Source of the DNA: Azolla caroliniana
Lineage: Eukaryota; Polypodiophyta
Length of the DNA: 64,000 nt
Reading direction: 5' to 3'
NCBI GenBank assembly: GCA_043228905.1
Contig: JBHGNT010000012.1
Span: 5,270,001 to 5,334,000 of the forward strand
Within the stretch, counting starts at the first letter, position 1. The number at the start of each line of letters is the position of its first letter. The notes under the pieces are model-generated. The model was not told the DNA's origin. It was given only the letters and a program-made list of their open reading frames with translations, and made no database searches. This document shows, piece by piece, positions 31,724 to 42,209 of this stretch. Position numbers and translations under genes: made by a program.

Positions 31724-33709
31724 TTAAAGGTAACAGTTAAGATCATTGGACCAGTCCTCGCTCCCCACACAGTTGACGCAGGTGAATAGGCCGTGGGGGT
31801 CGTAGAGACTTTTAATGGCCTTGAGCCGGCCATAGTGGGAACCGAAGAAGGATTGTTGCCAGTCGGGCTCGTTGACATCGGCCTCGTTGAGGTAGGCGCC
31901 GGAGCCGGGCGAGAGGTCGCGGAGGAGGCGGTTCACGCGTGTGACCGTCTCGAAGGACGTGGCCGCGTCTCCGGGGCTCTGCCACGAGCTGACAACGGTG
32001 ACGTGCCATGCGGCGGCCCGCCAGGCTGGGTTGATGCTATTGGTGTCCGGGTGGGCACGGGCCACGGCGCCGCCGCCCACGAGGTGGCCGATGATTTGGA
32101 CGATCCCGGGGGCGGCCAGGATGTGGAGGAGCGCCGCCGCCAGGGCGGGCGCGCGGCGGTGGCGGAGCGGGGAGGCGGGGAGGAGGCGGGAGCTCACGGC
32201 GGCGTTGGTGCCGCAGGCGTCTGTGCAGAGGCCCGGGAAGGCGGAGCAGAGCACGCTGGTGTGCCACTCTCGGAAGGAGAAGTAGACCCGAACCGTGTCG
32301 TTCACAATGGCTACGTCGGCGGCGTGCCGGGCGGCGTAGCCGTACAGCGGCGCGAAGTAGGCCTCCGCCGCCGGGGCGGCGGAGGCGTTGGGGAGCAGGA
32401 AGTTGAGCGTCAGGGCGTAGCCTCCCCTGGGTGTGGTAATGTAGGAGTAGCCCGCCCATCCTGAAACCCTACCACCACCATCATCATCATCATCATTCTC
32501 CTCCACCATGGATGCCTGCATCTGCAGGAACACTGTGAGCAGCTCCTGGAACCTGGACGGCGACGCGGTGAAGAGTAGCATGAACACCCCCACCAGTCCT
32601 TGCAGGGCAGGGACGGTCTTGTGCGTGGTGGACACGACGGCGCCGTACGTCCCCCCCCCGCCGCCTCGCAGAGCCCAGAAGAGGTCTTCGTTCTGGCAGG
32701 GGCTCGCCGTGCGGAGCTCTCCGTCGGCGGTTACCACGGAGATCTCTAGCACTTGGTCGGCTGCCATGCCCAGTAAGGGTGAGAGAGGGCTGTGGCCCCC
32801 GCCTTGGAGGTAGCCCCCACCGACGCTCACGGAGGCGCTCATGGAGCCGACCACCACCACTTTCTTCTCGTCTGCGGCTTCGTACAGCTCCTGCCACTGC
32901 GTCCCAGCGCCGACAGTGACGGCGGCGGCGGCGCCGTCGTTGATATGGCAGCCTGCAGGAACGAAGGGGGCGTCGTGGAAGGTAATGTGTTTGAGGCGGT
33001 GCATCCAGAGGTTGAGGGATCCAGGGGCGGTGCTACGGCCCATGATGTCGTGGCCCGTGGATTTGATGGACAGGCGGAGGTTGTGGACGACGGCGAATCG
33101 GATGGCCGCCTGGACATGGGAGGCATCGAGAGCCTCCACGGCGTAAGGCGGCACCGCACCCTGGAAGCAGCACCCTCTCCCAGTGGTGGCGGCGGAGCCA
33201 GCGGAGGAGGCGGAAGCATCACAAGGCGGAGATGTAGAATTAGGGCTGGAGAGGAAGCAGGATTGGTTACCATAGGCTTCGCGGTTGGTGTATTGCATTG
33301 CGCCGGGCTGGTCGGCACGCCAGAAGGGGTTATTCCAGTTCTGGATGGTGGCCCGGCATGCGGCCGTGGAGCCGGAGTGGCACGGGAGGGCCGGGGGAGT
33401 CGGGGCCAGGAGGTGGCCGCCGATTGAGCGGTTGAGCTGCAGCCAAGTGTCCGGGGAAGGCCAGCAGTCACTATGGGGGAGGCAGCGGCAGCTCCCGAGG
33501 CCGGACACATGACTGGGGCCAAGGCCTGGGAGGAGGAGTGGAACCACAAGGACGAGGAATGCCGAAAGTGGCGATGCCACCCCGGCCGCCACCACCAGAG
33601 GAGGAGGAGGAGGAGGCGGCCTCCTCCTACTGGCCATGAAGTTTGGAGCTGCCATATGGTGTGAAGGGAGGTTGGGGATGAAATGAGCCTCTCTCTTGTT
33701 TTCCTTCAT
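31724..33709 (-). CDS. Secreted FAD-linked oxidase (VAO/PCMH family, fungal isoamyl-alcohol-oxidase type)
   Basis: 661 residues, single exon, GC-rich unlike its AT-rich flanks. N terminus: poly-Pro, then a hydrophobic segment at about 38-62, probably a signal peptide or anchor (Met19 or Met25 are alternative starts). Cys-rich CRCLPHSDCW at 74-83, a motif I associate with fungal secreted members. FAD-binding PCMH domain about 185-365: SIKSTGHDIMGRS contains His220, the predicted covalent FAD ligand; GGGYLQGGGHSPLS (297-310) and ALRGGGGGTYG follow. At the position of the second, cysteinyl FAD link of berberine-bridge enzymes this protein has Ser291. The C-terminal BBE-like domain has YLNEADVNEPDWQQSFFGSHY and the end VGSEDWSNDLN. 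Substrate unknown; it would oxidise a small alcohol or similar in the secretory path or wall. An acidic Asp6 run is GAT-microsatellite-like. No lesions. Confidence 0.9.
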   Translation of the reverse strand: MKENKREAHFIPNLPSHHMAAPNFMASRRRPPPPPPPLVVAAGVASPLSAFLVLVVPLLLPGLGPSHVSGLGSCRCLPHSDCWPSPDTWLQLNRSIGGHLLAPTPPALPCHSGSTAACRATIQNWNNPFWRADQPGAMQYTNREAYGNQSCFLSSPNSTSPPCDASASSAGSAATTGRGCCFQGAVPPYAVEALDASHVQAAIRFAVVHNLRLSIKSTGHDIMGRSTAPGSLNLWMHRLKHITFHDAPFVPAGCHINDGAAAAVTVGAGTQWQELYEAADEKKVVVVGSMSASVSVGGGYLQGGGHSPLSPLLGMAADQVLEISVVTADGELRTASPCQNEDLFWALRGGGGGTYGAVVSTTHKTVPALQGLVGVFMLLFTASPSRFQELLTVFLQMQASMVEENDDDDDGGGRVSGWAGYSYITTPRGGYALTLNFLLPNASAAPAAEAYFAPLYGYAARHAADVAIVNDTVRVYFSFREWHTSVLCSAFPGLCTDACGTNAAVSSRLLPASPLRHRRAPALAAALLHILAAPGIVQIIGHLVGGGAVARAHPDTNSINPAWRAAAWHVTVVSSWQSPGDAATSFETVTRVNRLLRDLSPGSGAYLNEADVNEPDWQQSFFGSHYGRLKAIKSLYDPHGLFTCVNCVGSEDWSNDLNCYL

Positions 33710-34490
33710 ATATGTGTGTGTGTGTTATGTATGTGTGTATGAGAAGGGAAGAGAGAAAGAGCGAGTGGTGTGTTTGCACACAACTTTTGTGACTACGTTT
33801 TACGTATTCCTACACTATGCCCTTCCGTGTATTCCTCCAGAATTGCCCTCCTCAGTTTAGTCGGAAAAGTCACAAGTCAGAGTTTTAAAAAGAGTGCTAA
33901 TCTCATCGTGCTATAAAAGGAAATCCTTTGGTTTTTCATCCTGTCGTTCGATCACCAACGGGACAACATAAAAGAACCTTGATTACACCTCTCTAAGGTC
34001 CATTCACTAAGATCCCATTCCCAAAGGGATATGATTCTAACCCTACGTCAAGACATCAACCACCCGTCCGTCTATTTCCACATATTACCCCTTTACTAAT
34101 TACGTTTTTTGTTATGTCCGTCATCTGGCCCTCCTCTATTCCACCAAATTTCTATTCTACAACTTTTATTGCACATTACTCATTGATTTCAACTCGCTAC
34201 ATATAATAATAACCTGAATTCTAAACCTTTGAGTCATAAATCATTTCTCGCTCTATTGGCCTTCACCAAAAAAATAGTTGCAGTCTGAGCCCTTCATATG
34301 TTCTCTATGACGCTACCTATGATTATGACTTCGTTATGGTCATCTTTACGTGAAAAAGGGATATAGAGTTTATTGTCTCTTATGGCAAGAAACTTATTGG
34401 GGAAAATGTTGGTACAAATGCTTTTTGTAATGAAAATCCATGATATACTACATTCCGCAAGCACAATTTCGATTTTCAAGGTTTGGGGTT
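33710..34490. other. 5' flank of the oxidase gene and intergenic DNA
   Basis: A (TG)n tract lies at about 33713-33725, with further GTGTGT at 33732-33740, within 30 bp upstream of the first Met. No further gene signal. Confidence 0.5.
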
Positions 34491-34496
34491 ACACAA

Positions 34497-35275
34497 CTCT
34501 CCCAAAAGTCAAGAATATGCCGAATCATTGATTACCACATCTTGCTTGGAATGTTGGATGTAAGCTACAAAAGAATCATAAAACTAAGAATCTCTCATCT
34601 AGTCGGGTTCTTGACATAAGGAAATGGTTTAGAAGATGGGGTTTGGATGATCTTTTAGAGCTTCCAGGAAATGCTATGCAGTATGTAATGATTGAGGAAA
34701 GGTTGGCGGAATCATTAAGGATGATGTGGGAAGATGCTAAGAGGACAAAGCTAGAATACTACATTGCAATTGTCAACCCTGAATGTTGGTCTCAATATAG
34801 AGCAAGAATGGCTATTGATCGTATCCAACCTTATCTCATTACCAATATGAGTAGTAATGCTTGTAGAGCCCCCCTTACACTACTTCGCACTCGATCTCAC
34901 AAGTTAGGCATTGAAGTTGCATCATGGTATCAAAATGTAACTAATTTGAAGACATGCAAAGTACACAATGAAGGCATGGTAGAGGATGAATGTCACTTGC
35001 TCTTCACATGCTCGACATATAGTGCAATTCGTTCAAGATATGCTGACATACTAAGAGGGAGTGATAACTTAAGTGCCATACTTAAGACATCACCGAGAAT
35101 GTTTAGCTAATATGTGTATGCTTTATTCACGCATAAAGACTTTGTGCTTCAATGTACAAATACCCCTTCTTAGGAAGGAGACACATATCAAGAACACATA
35201 TATACTCTGGTCCCATAGGTCAATTTTGGCCTCTTTATGGACGATACAAATTCTAATTCTAATTCTAATTACAAC
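34497..35275 (+). pseudogene. LINE 3' end: RT C-terminal domain and tail
   Basis: The frame 34643..35110 and the sequence just upstream encode the end of a LINE ORF2: LPHLAWNVGCKLQKNHK, MMWEDAKRTKLEYYIA, then the terminal zinc-binding region with EGMVEDECHLLFTCSTY (His/Cys ligands). A stop at 35108 and frame changes break it. The tail CCCATAGGTCAATTTTGGCC is shared with 18660 and 56990. It ends in about three TTCTAA units (35249-35272), a microsatellite tail rather than poly(A). A second copy, more decayed, is at 17945-18690. Confidence 0.75.
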
Positions 35276-35279
35276 ATAT

Positions 35280-37200
35280 GGGGTGGAATATTGCGGGCCA
35301 TTCGGGCAACAAATTAGCATCATCTCTACATCTTGTTCACTTGTCAGCTTCATCGGTCACACTTTGTGTATTGCCTTTGGTCAACCCTCCAAAGAGCTTA
35401 AAGACCCCTTGAAGGAACATGTAGATTTAGTTAGATTGGGAGAGCGTCTCGAAAGAAACAAGAAAACTGAGGAAGGTTCAAGTAGTCCTACTTTTCCTTC
35501 CACAAGTCCACCAATGTCAACACAAAAACAAGTACCTCTTATGTTGGTTTCAAGGTGAATGTCCCTTTTCCTTTGGTTAGCAGTTTGGGTGCTTCTTGAA
35601 AAAACAATGAAATAATTGCGCTAGAACTTGAGTAGTGCCCAACTTCACAATTTACAAGCCCGTCATGTTATGCAAACCATCATTTATGACACATTGTTTC
35701 TCAACAAGGCTTGCCATGAAGCCTACCTTAGGAAGGCTAAAGACATAAAAAAGATTCCCACTTTGTAGGTTTCTAAAATCATGTGAAACTCTTTAACATC
35801 ATGTGGAAACAATGACTACCAACGATCGTATCTACTAGGAACATTTATTTTGAGATGGAGGATTAATTCTTGCATCTATGATCCATTTTACCACCGTTAT
35901 CATCAAATCACTTGAAGAAGGTAGGTCACAATGGGAGAGTAGATAAATTTCCTACTAATCGAGGATGATCCCATTTACGTGAAATTTATGTTGCACTATT
36001 ATTCTTATCCTCAATAAGGCATGGCCTTGCTATGACACATTTTGAAATGCATGCACGTGAGATGACTAACTTCACAAGAGGTGGTAATAATACATATGAT
36101 TATGATGTCACATTTTTTTGATGATGCCTTACCTAGTCAACTCCATGATTTAGTTGAGAAAGCCAAAGAGCAAGTCCTCCGTGACACTAATTAGAATCTA
36201 GAATCTATACCTAAGCATGTACGTTTAAGTGATTGAAGGGACAATAATATTGCTTGAATAGGGTATGCCAATCAACACACAATGATATCGCTTAGTGTCA
36301 AAAAAATGTACATTTTGTTGTATATCCCAACTAATCTCTCCCGTTTGTGCTATGTTTCAAATGCCAAGTAGTATATCATGAAGATGGCTTAGAAATATGT
36401 TAGGAGATAAATCTTTACATTAAAAGCATCATTTTCATTGTTTGGACGCACTCAATGTTGACATAGTTGTAATCATGGATTTAATAAGAAAGCCATGCAT
36501 GTCGACAATCTCTGCCATTTTGCTCTACTAAAGAAATGGATGTACAAGCAACTCATATTATTAATTGGTAGACTGATATTTAGAACTTATTTTGTACTAC
36601 AACAAGCTTTGCATGATGCATTGACTTACACTTTATGTTATTTGTACCATAGGAGCCCTATAAACATTTTATGATAGACCGTATATGAATGTCTAAATTC
36701 TTATATTGAATGTACATTCGGTACTTGTTACTTTTCCCATTTGTTAATCACTTACTAAGAAGGTTGGTTGAAGGCCAATATGTATTTTTTCTATGACTTT
36801 GTTTTTGGAATCGCAATAAATACTCAAACAATGTGGACATTCGCATAAATAAGCTAGCCAATGAGTTGACTATTATACTTGTTTAAATTTGAATTGCATG
36901 ATATGCAAATGATTGAAGGTTTGGACAAATACAATCAATGTACACTCCTTTGTACGGGAAAACAAAACAAGGCAACACGGAGGACGAGGAGGGGTAGCAT
37001 GCTTGAAATTAGATGTGTTTCTATTGTTTCCCACATTAGTAGTTGTATTTACATTCCTCCTCTTTATGATAATGTTTATGCTTGTTTAGATATACATAAA
37101 CCTTTTGTCAATCTAGAAGATGACAAACTGTAAAGCATAAACCCAAACCTAAGGGAGAGGTTATTCTCTCTAGTGACATCAAGAATGTTTTAATATGACA
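35280..37200. other. Intergenic, nothing firmly recognised
   Basis: AT-rich sequence. A weak stretch near 36120-36200 (ALPSQLHDLVEKAKEQVL) could be retroelement debris but is too short to assign. The open frame 36879..37133 has no recognisable domain. Confidence 0.4.
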
Positions 37201-37303
37201 CTCAACAATCATGCATGTAACATCTCTAAGAGATGCAAGAGAATATACATTGTATCGACACTCTTCTATGGATTAAAAAGACCTAGATTGATTAAATAAA
37301 GTT
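37201..37303. repeat. Left 103-bp direct repeat flanking LINE-A
   Basis: Identical to 43662..43764 except for one base (A versus G in ATC[A/G]TGCATG). It directly abuts the poly(T) at the LINE-A 3' end, so it behaves as a target-site duplication. Confidence 0.88.
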
Positions 37304-37497
37304 TTTTTTTTTTTTCCAAAATAAAGCTACTTTCCCATTAGTTAGGAAGGATTATTACAAGGAGACTATACAAGGAAGCTTATACACAAAACGGGGAATC
37401 TCCCTCAGATCAAGATCAAGAAAATGAGACTACTTACATAGTTTTTCAAACTGACTACCTAAAATAAGTAGATACCTATACCTAAAAGCAGTGCCCT

Positions 37498-39923
37498 TTA
37501 GTGTCGGCTAGAATGAGCCGACTCCCGGGGTCTACATCGAAGGGAGGGAGGCGTGAAAGAAGGAAACAGCCATCGTGGGGGCTGGTAGTTCCACCTCGGT
37601 CCACTTTCTCCTAGCGTCACCAGAGGCGTGTTCCGCCATTTCTGCCAAAAGCGCAACCGGGCAGTGGCCACGTCATTGGAGTGGTTGCAAACCTCATCTA
37701 ATTGCCCTCGTAGGCTGATGATAAGCGCGAACCAGATATCCATGATCACTTCCTCTGGGGGTTGTACCCGATCTTGGAAAACCTTTAAGCATCGTGCTTT
37801 CCAGACATACCATAAGGTGAAGCCCGCGATCAACCTCCAAATTTCTAGGAACCTAGGGGATGCGGACAACAAGTCTCTCTCGAAGCGGATCTTGCCGATT
37901 TCGCCTCCCGTGCATACATAGCACCAAGTATCCGCATTAAAGGCGTCCGTCCACCTATCAGTCGAGTGGTCAATCCATGCTGCAACACTCCACGAGGCTG
38001 TTCCAACCACTTCACATGCCGCAAGGAGGCGAGTGACTCTGTCCCATACCTTTTGAGCTTGAGGGCAATCCCAAAGACAGTGTCTCAGAGACTCAATGGG
38101 TGAAGAGCAAAGTGGGCAACCTATCGGGCCGCCCCTTTTACTAAGCCATTCCCCAACAGGAAACACATTGTGACCAATCTGCCACCAAAAGAGCTTGATT
38201 TTTTCAGGCATGTGGAGATGCCAGAGACCCTTCCAAAAGGTAATGAGCACCTCGTCAAGGATGCCCAATGTTCGCCATCCATTACGAATGGGACCATCGA
38301 GCTACAGTTGTAAAGTCCGCCCCAATTTAGTGCTATATTCAAAGAAGTGGTAGAGTTTGTCACCATGTTTCCACCTGAAATCCCCTGGGTCCCATTCTAG
38401 TTCAACAAGCGGACGAGAACCATATACCCATAACTTCCAATGGGGTTCCACCTTAGTAACATCTGGGTCTGTCTTCCAAATGTTATCAACCTCCGCCACC
38501 ATTCGAACCGAAAGCCAAGTGCCCCTACTTTGCCTCTCCCCAAAAAATGTATCTCTTCCCAATCGACTCACACCCTTCACCAACTTAACCATTCCAGCCT
38601 CATCAAAGAGACCGAACCATGCATCTTCTCGCACATTCCCCAACGGAACCTTATCAACTGCCTCAGCTATCAGGCTCCGCATCTTCATAGCTCCCTTGAG
38701 GGGAGGGAATGGGTCCTCCTAGGCTCCCCTTGGAGAAACCATGCGTCTCCAATCGTTTATAGAGTGAAGCCCTGTCTGCGCCAACTTTCCCCATGCCAGG
38801 CCCTTAAGCTGCCCTAACATCATGTCATCGCTTGTTCGCACATGAGGATTCCAAAATAAAGGTTGTCTAGCCCATTCGATGAGTGTCTCTGGGGTGTGCT
38901 TGACCAAATGTTGTCGCACATGACACCACGCCCGCAAGATGGAGTTTGTTACCCTGTCCTCCTGTTGACAAGCCATCTTGGGTGGGACTCCACTCGTGCA
39001 ACACCAAGTTCAAGGAGATAGGCCAAGGCCTACCATACTTGGGAGTCCCTACTTGCAACCTATTGCGAAGTAGTATCTTCCAACACCCCTTACCTGGGAG
39101 AAGGCAACGAACAACCAATTTGGCTAGCAATGCACGGCTCTGTGTTAAGGGGTCTATGAGGCCAAGCCCCCCTTTGGCTCGTGGCTGCGTTAACCAACGC
39201 CATGACACTTTGGCAACAGCCATTGGGTTGTCCTTACCGGACCATATAAATCCCATGATGGCAGCCTTAATCGCATGCAAACCTACCAGGTCCATAATCC
39301 AACATGAGACCGAGTGCCACATGGTGGCGAGCATCACTTGGTTCGCAATAAGGACCCTACCAGCGAAGGATAATTTAGATCTACTCCATTGGTTCAGCTT
39401 CTTGCTTATTTTGGCTTGCACAAGGGACAGTTGCGCTCCCTTGGGAATTCCCCTCCCCATAGTAAATCCTAGATACTTGAACGTCGTCCCGTTAGTGACC
39501 CATGTAAAATCGGCATGGGGATGCCACCTTGGTTTCTCTTGTTCGCTGAACCAAAGGCCTTGGGTTTTATCCCAATTGACCTTGGCACCAACAGCCTAAC
39601 AAAAGTCCTCGACTAGATGTTCAGCCTGTTGCAAATTCTCCTCATCACCTTGGAGGAAGAGGACCGTATCATCAACATATTCGGATAGAAGAAGATCTTC
39701 ACTCGCATTAGGGATGGGCAATCCTCTCAATCCGTTGCTTGGGGCTTGTAAGTAGGAAGAGAACGCCTCGGTTACGAATAGATAAAGATATGGGGCTAGG
39801 GGACAGCCTTGCCTCACTGAGCGTTGTAGTTTGAAGGAAGGGCCCCTAGCACCCGCGATCAGCACACTACTGGTAGCAGTCCGGTAGAGGGTAGAAGTGC
39901 ATTTCCTCCATTTTTGGGGTAGG
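37498..39923 (-). pseudogene. LINE-A ORF2, RT palm to zinc-binding C terminus
   Basis: Downstream part of ORF2 after the Copia-3 insertion. From the N terminus: RSVRQGCPLAPYLYLF and the catalytic YVDDTVLFLQGD (about 39660), then WDKTQGLWFSEQEKPRWH and KYLGFTMGRGIPKGA, the RT thumb with GFIWSGKDNP and KGGLGLIDPL, and the zf-RVT region with LFWWQIGHNVFPVGEWL and CPLCSSPIESLRHCLWDC. It ends with WKARCLKVFQDRVQPPEE. A stop at 39596 and frameshifts near 38976, 38719 and 38280 break it. LINE-B (48775-51505) is a close sister. Confidence 0.88.
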
Positions 39924-40318
39924 TGTAGAAAGTAGCGTGCGGAAGCAAGTATGAAGACCGAACAGAAGGAAGGAAACTCAGGTTTAATGGAGAGCTTGAG
40001 CTTACACGGTATACGCGGGAGAGACAGAGAGAGTGAGAGAGAAGACACAAAAAATGTATTCAACAATAATACTCAGTCTGTGTACATAAGACGTGCTCAG
40101 TGAGCACTTTTATACAAGTCCTAGAAGGACTGACCGAAGTACTGACAGTACTTCAATGCTCATCAAGAGCTCCTACACTAACTCCCAAATATATTCCTCA
40201 CGGAATATCTTTCCTAACGACCTCCCGGTGTACGCACTCGGCCTAACCGATCATCCCAACCGATCCGGTCCTCGGCTTCTTCAGCCGAACCGGCCGATGT
40301 TGAGCTTGTCTCTCAACA
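39924..40318 (-). repeat. Copia-3 3' LTR
   Basis: 395 bp; on the minus strand it starts TGTTGAGAGACAAGCTC. It differs from the other LTR by a handful of bases, so the insertion is fairly recent. Confidence 0.9.
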
Positions 40319-40501
40319 CTCCCCCTCAAGCTCAACTTGAGGCTCTTCGGGATCCTCGGGCACACAGCTCCGGTTCCTCTTGGCTTCACGCCTTGCTCGC
40401 GCTCCTCGACCTGTTCGACTCCGCGTGCTTCGACCCTTCCGGTCGGCTTGTCTGCTCATGCGGCCCTTAGCTCTTCTGCTGTTGCGGTGTTGACACTTCT
40501 C

Positions 40502-41815
40502 CTACTGCCTTTTCTTCCGCTTGGGCCTCGGTTGATTCAGCGTGTCTGAATCAAACATCCGAACCGACTCAGCTACCTCCGATCGGTTTTCGCTCTCGTC
40601 CGAGTTGGCTGTCTCCAACTTGTCTTCGGTCTTCTCGCCCTCGATGGCGTTATCTCCCCCATGCGTGGTTGGCATCGGCTCTCTCCTTCGGCTGCTCCCC
40701 TTCTGTCCGCTTTCGGACTTTTCCGTGGGTCCGCCCTCGGCTTCTTCAGCCGATCCGAACTCGAACTCAACAACCGAGTCTACCGACTCGGACTCGGTGT
40801 CACGGTCTCCGCTCGTTTCCCACTGCCTTGCTTGGTCATTCGGGATTGTTCTCCCCCTCAAGTTCGGCACGTCAAGGTGACGCAACCCGAGCGCACCTGA
40901 GAATTGCCGCAACTTGTCCAGACCAAGAGGCTTGGTGAAGATGTCGGCAGTCTGTCGATCTGTCGGCACGTACTGAAGTTCGACTTCACCGGAAAGGACA
41001 CGCTCACGGACGAAATGGTAGTGCACCTCAAGGTGCTTGTCCGTGCATGGAAAACGGGGTTCTTCGCGAGCTAGATGCTGCTGAGGTTGTCGCAGTAGAT
41101 CGTCGTTGGATCTGACACCTCCACTTGCAGATCCTTAAGTAGTCGCTTCAACCATATGGCTTCGCATGTCATGACAGCCGCTCCTCAGTACTCAGCTTCG
41201 GTGCTCGACAGGGAAACTGTCGGCTGCTTCTTACTACTCCACGCGATCGCGGCATTCCCGACGGAGAACGCGTATCCAGACATGGATCGGCGATCGGCGG
41301 CGTTGCCAGCCCAATCAGCATCGGTGTAGCCGACTAACTGCGCGGTTGCACCGGTCCGATATAGCAGTCCTCGGTCCTTAGTGCCGCTTACGTACCGAAG
41401 TACGCGTTGCGCACACTGAAGGTGCTCCTCGGTAGGTCGCGCCATGAACTGACTAATCACTCCGACCGGATAACTGAGGTCGGGTCGGGTGATGGTCAAG
41501 TATATGAGGCTACCGACAATTTGTCGGAACCTCGTCGGGTCGCATACCTTTCCCGTATCAGGACGAAGCTTGACGGTTCTGTCCAGAGGAGTCGAGATGG
41601 ACTTACAGTCGGCCATCCCGAGTTTGAAGAGCATACTCGGCACGTAATGATGTTGGCTGATCAATATGCCTTCGGCGGTATGGATCACTTCGATCCCGAG
41701 GAAGTAATGAAGGTCCCCCAGATCCTTCATGTCGAACGATGCCGCAAGCTGGAGCTTCACGCGGTCGATTTCACCTAGGTCGGCGCCGGTGATGACCAAG
41801 TCCGACTCGACCTTA
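40502..41815 (-). pseudogene. Copia-3 RT C-terminal part, RNase H and acidic C-terminal tail
   Basis: 41185..41815: from SDLVITGADLGEIDRVK (just after the YVDD box) through FLGIEVIHT, LIYLTITRPDLSYPV, DADWAGNAADRRS and SSKKQPTVSLSSTEAEY, then a TGA where Copia-2 has an Arg codon. A second stop (TAG, about 41070) and a 1-bp deletion near 41040 follow. 40502..41026 resumes at HYHFVRERVLSG with TADIFTKPLG, then runs on for about 110 residues after RNase H: rich in Glu, Ser and Asp and ending PRPKRKKRQ. Copia-2 has no such tail. The RNase H part is inactive through the breaks. Confidence 0.88.
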
Positions 41816-41816
41816 A

Positions 41817-42204
41817 GTAGCGTGCGGAAGCAAGTATGAAGACCGAACAGAAGGAAGGAAACTCGGGTTTAATGGAGAGCTTGAGCTTACACGGTATACG
41901 CGGGAGAGGCAGAGAGAGTGAGAGATAAGACACAAAAAATGTATTCAACAATAATACTCAGTCTGTGTACATAAGACGTGCTCAGTGAGCACTTTTATAC
42001 AAGTCCTAGAAGGACTGACCGAAGTACTGACAGTACTTCAATGCTCATCAAGAGCTCCTACACTAACTCCCAAATATATTCCTCACGGAATATCTTTCCT
42101 AACGACCTCCCGGTGTACGCACTCAGCCTAACCGATCGGTCCCAACCGATCTGGTCCTCGGCTTCTTCAGCCGAACCGGCCGATGTTGAGCTTGTCTCTC
42201 AACA
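41817..42204 (-). repeat. Copia-3 5' LTR (inner end truncated)
   Basis: Matches 39932..40318. The inner edge is fused to the RT sequence through the internal deletion. Confidence 0.88.
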
Positions 42205-42209
42205 GTAGG

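Larger units (their letters stand above)
39924..42204 (-). mobile_element. Copia-3, internally deleted Ty1/copia
   Basis: The left copy of the LTR, 39924..40318, starts TGTAGAAAGTAGCG and ends TCTCAACA. The right copy (about 41817..42204) lacks the first few bases and is joined directly to RT coding sequence at LVITGAD. The target duplication GTAGG (39919-39923 and 42205-42209) is perfect. On the minus strand the 5' LTR is the right one. Primer site, gag, protease, integrase and the first half of RT are deleted. The polypurine tract reads CTTGAGGGGGAG on the minus strand, next to 40318. Confidence 0.92.

Noticed and set aside
31793-33664. Plus-strand and alternate-frame open frames across the oxidase gene
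   Set aside because: Shadows of a GC-rich coding sequence; only the 661-residue minus frame shows domain motifs.
36120-36230. Possible gypsy integrase fragment
   Set aside because: Only one short weakly similar peptide; not enough to call.
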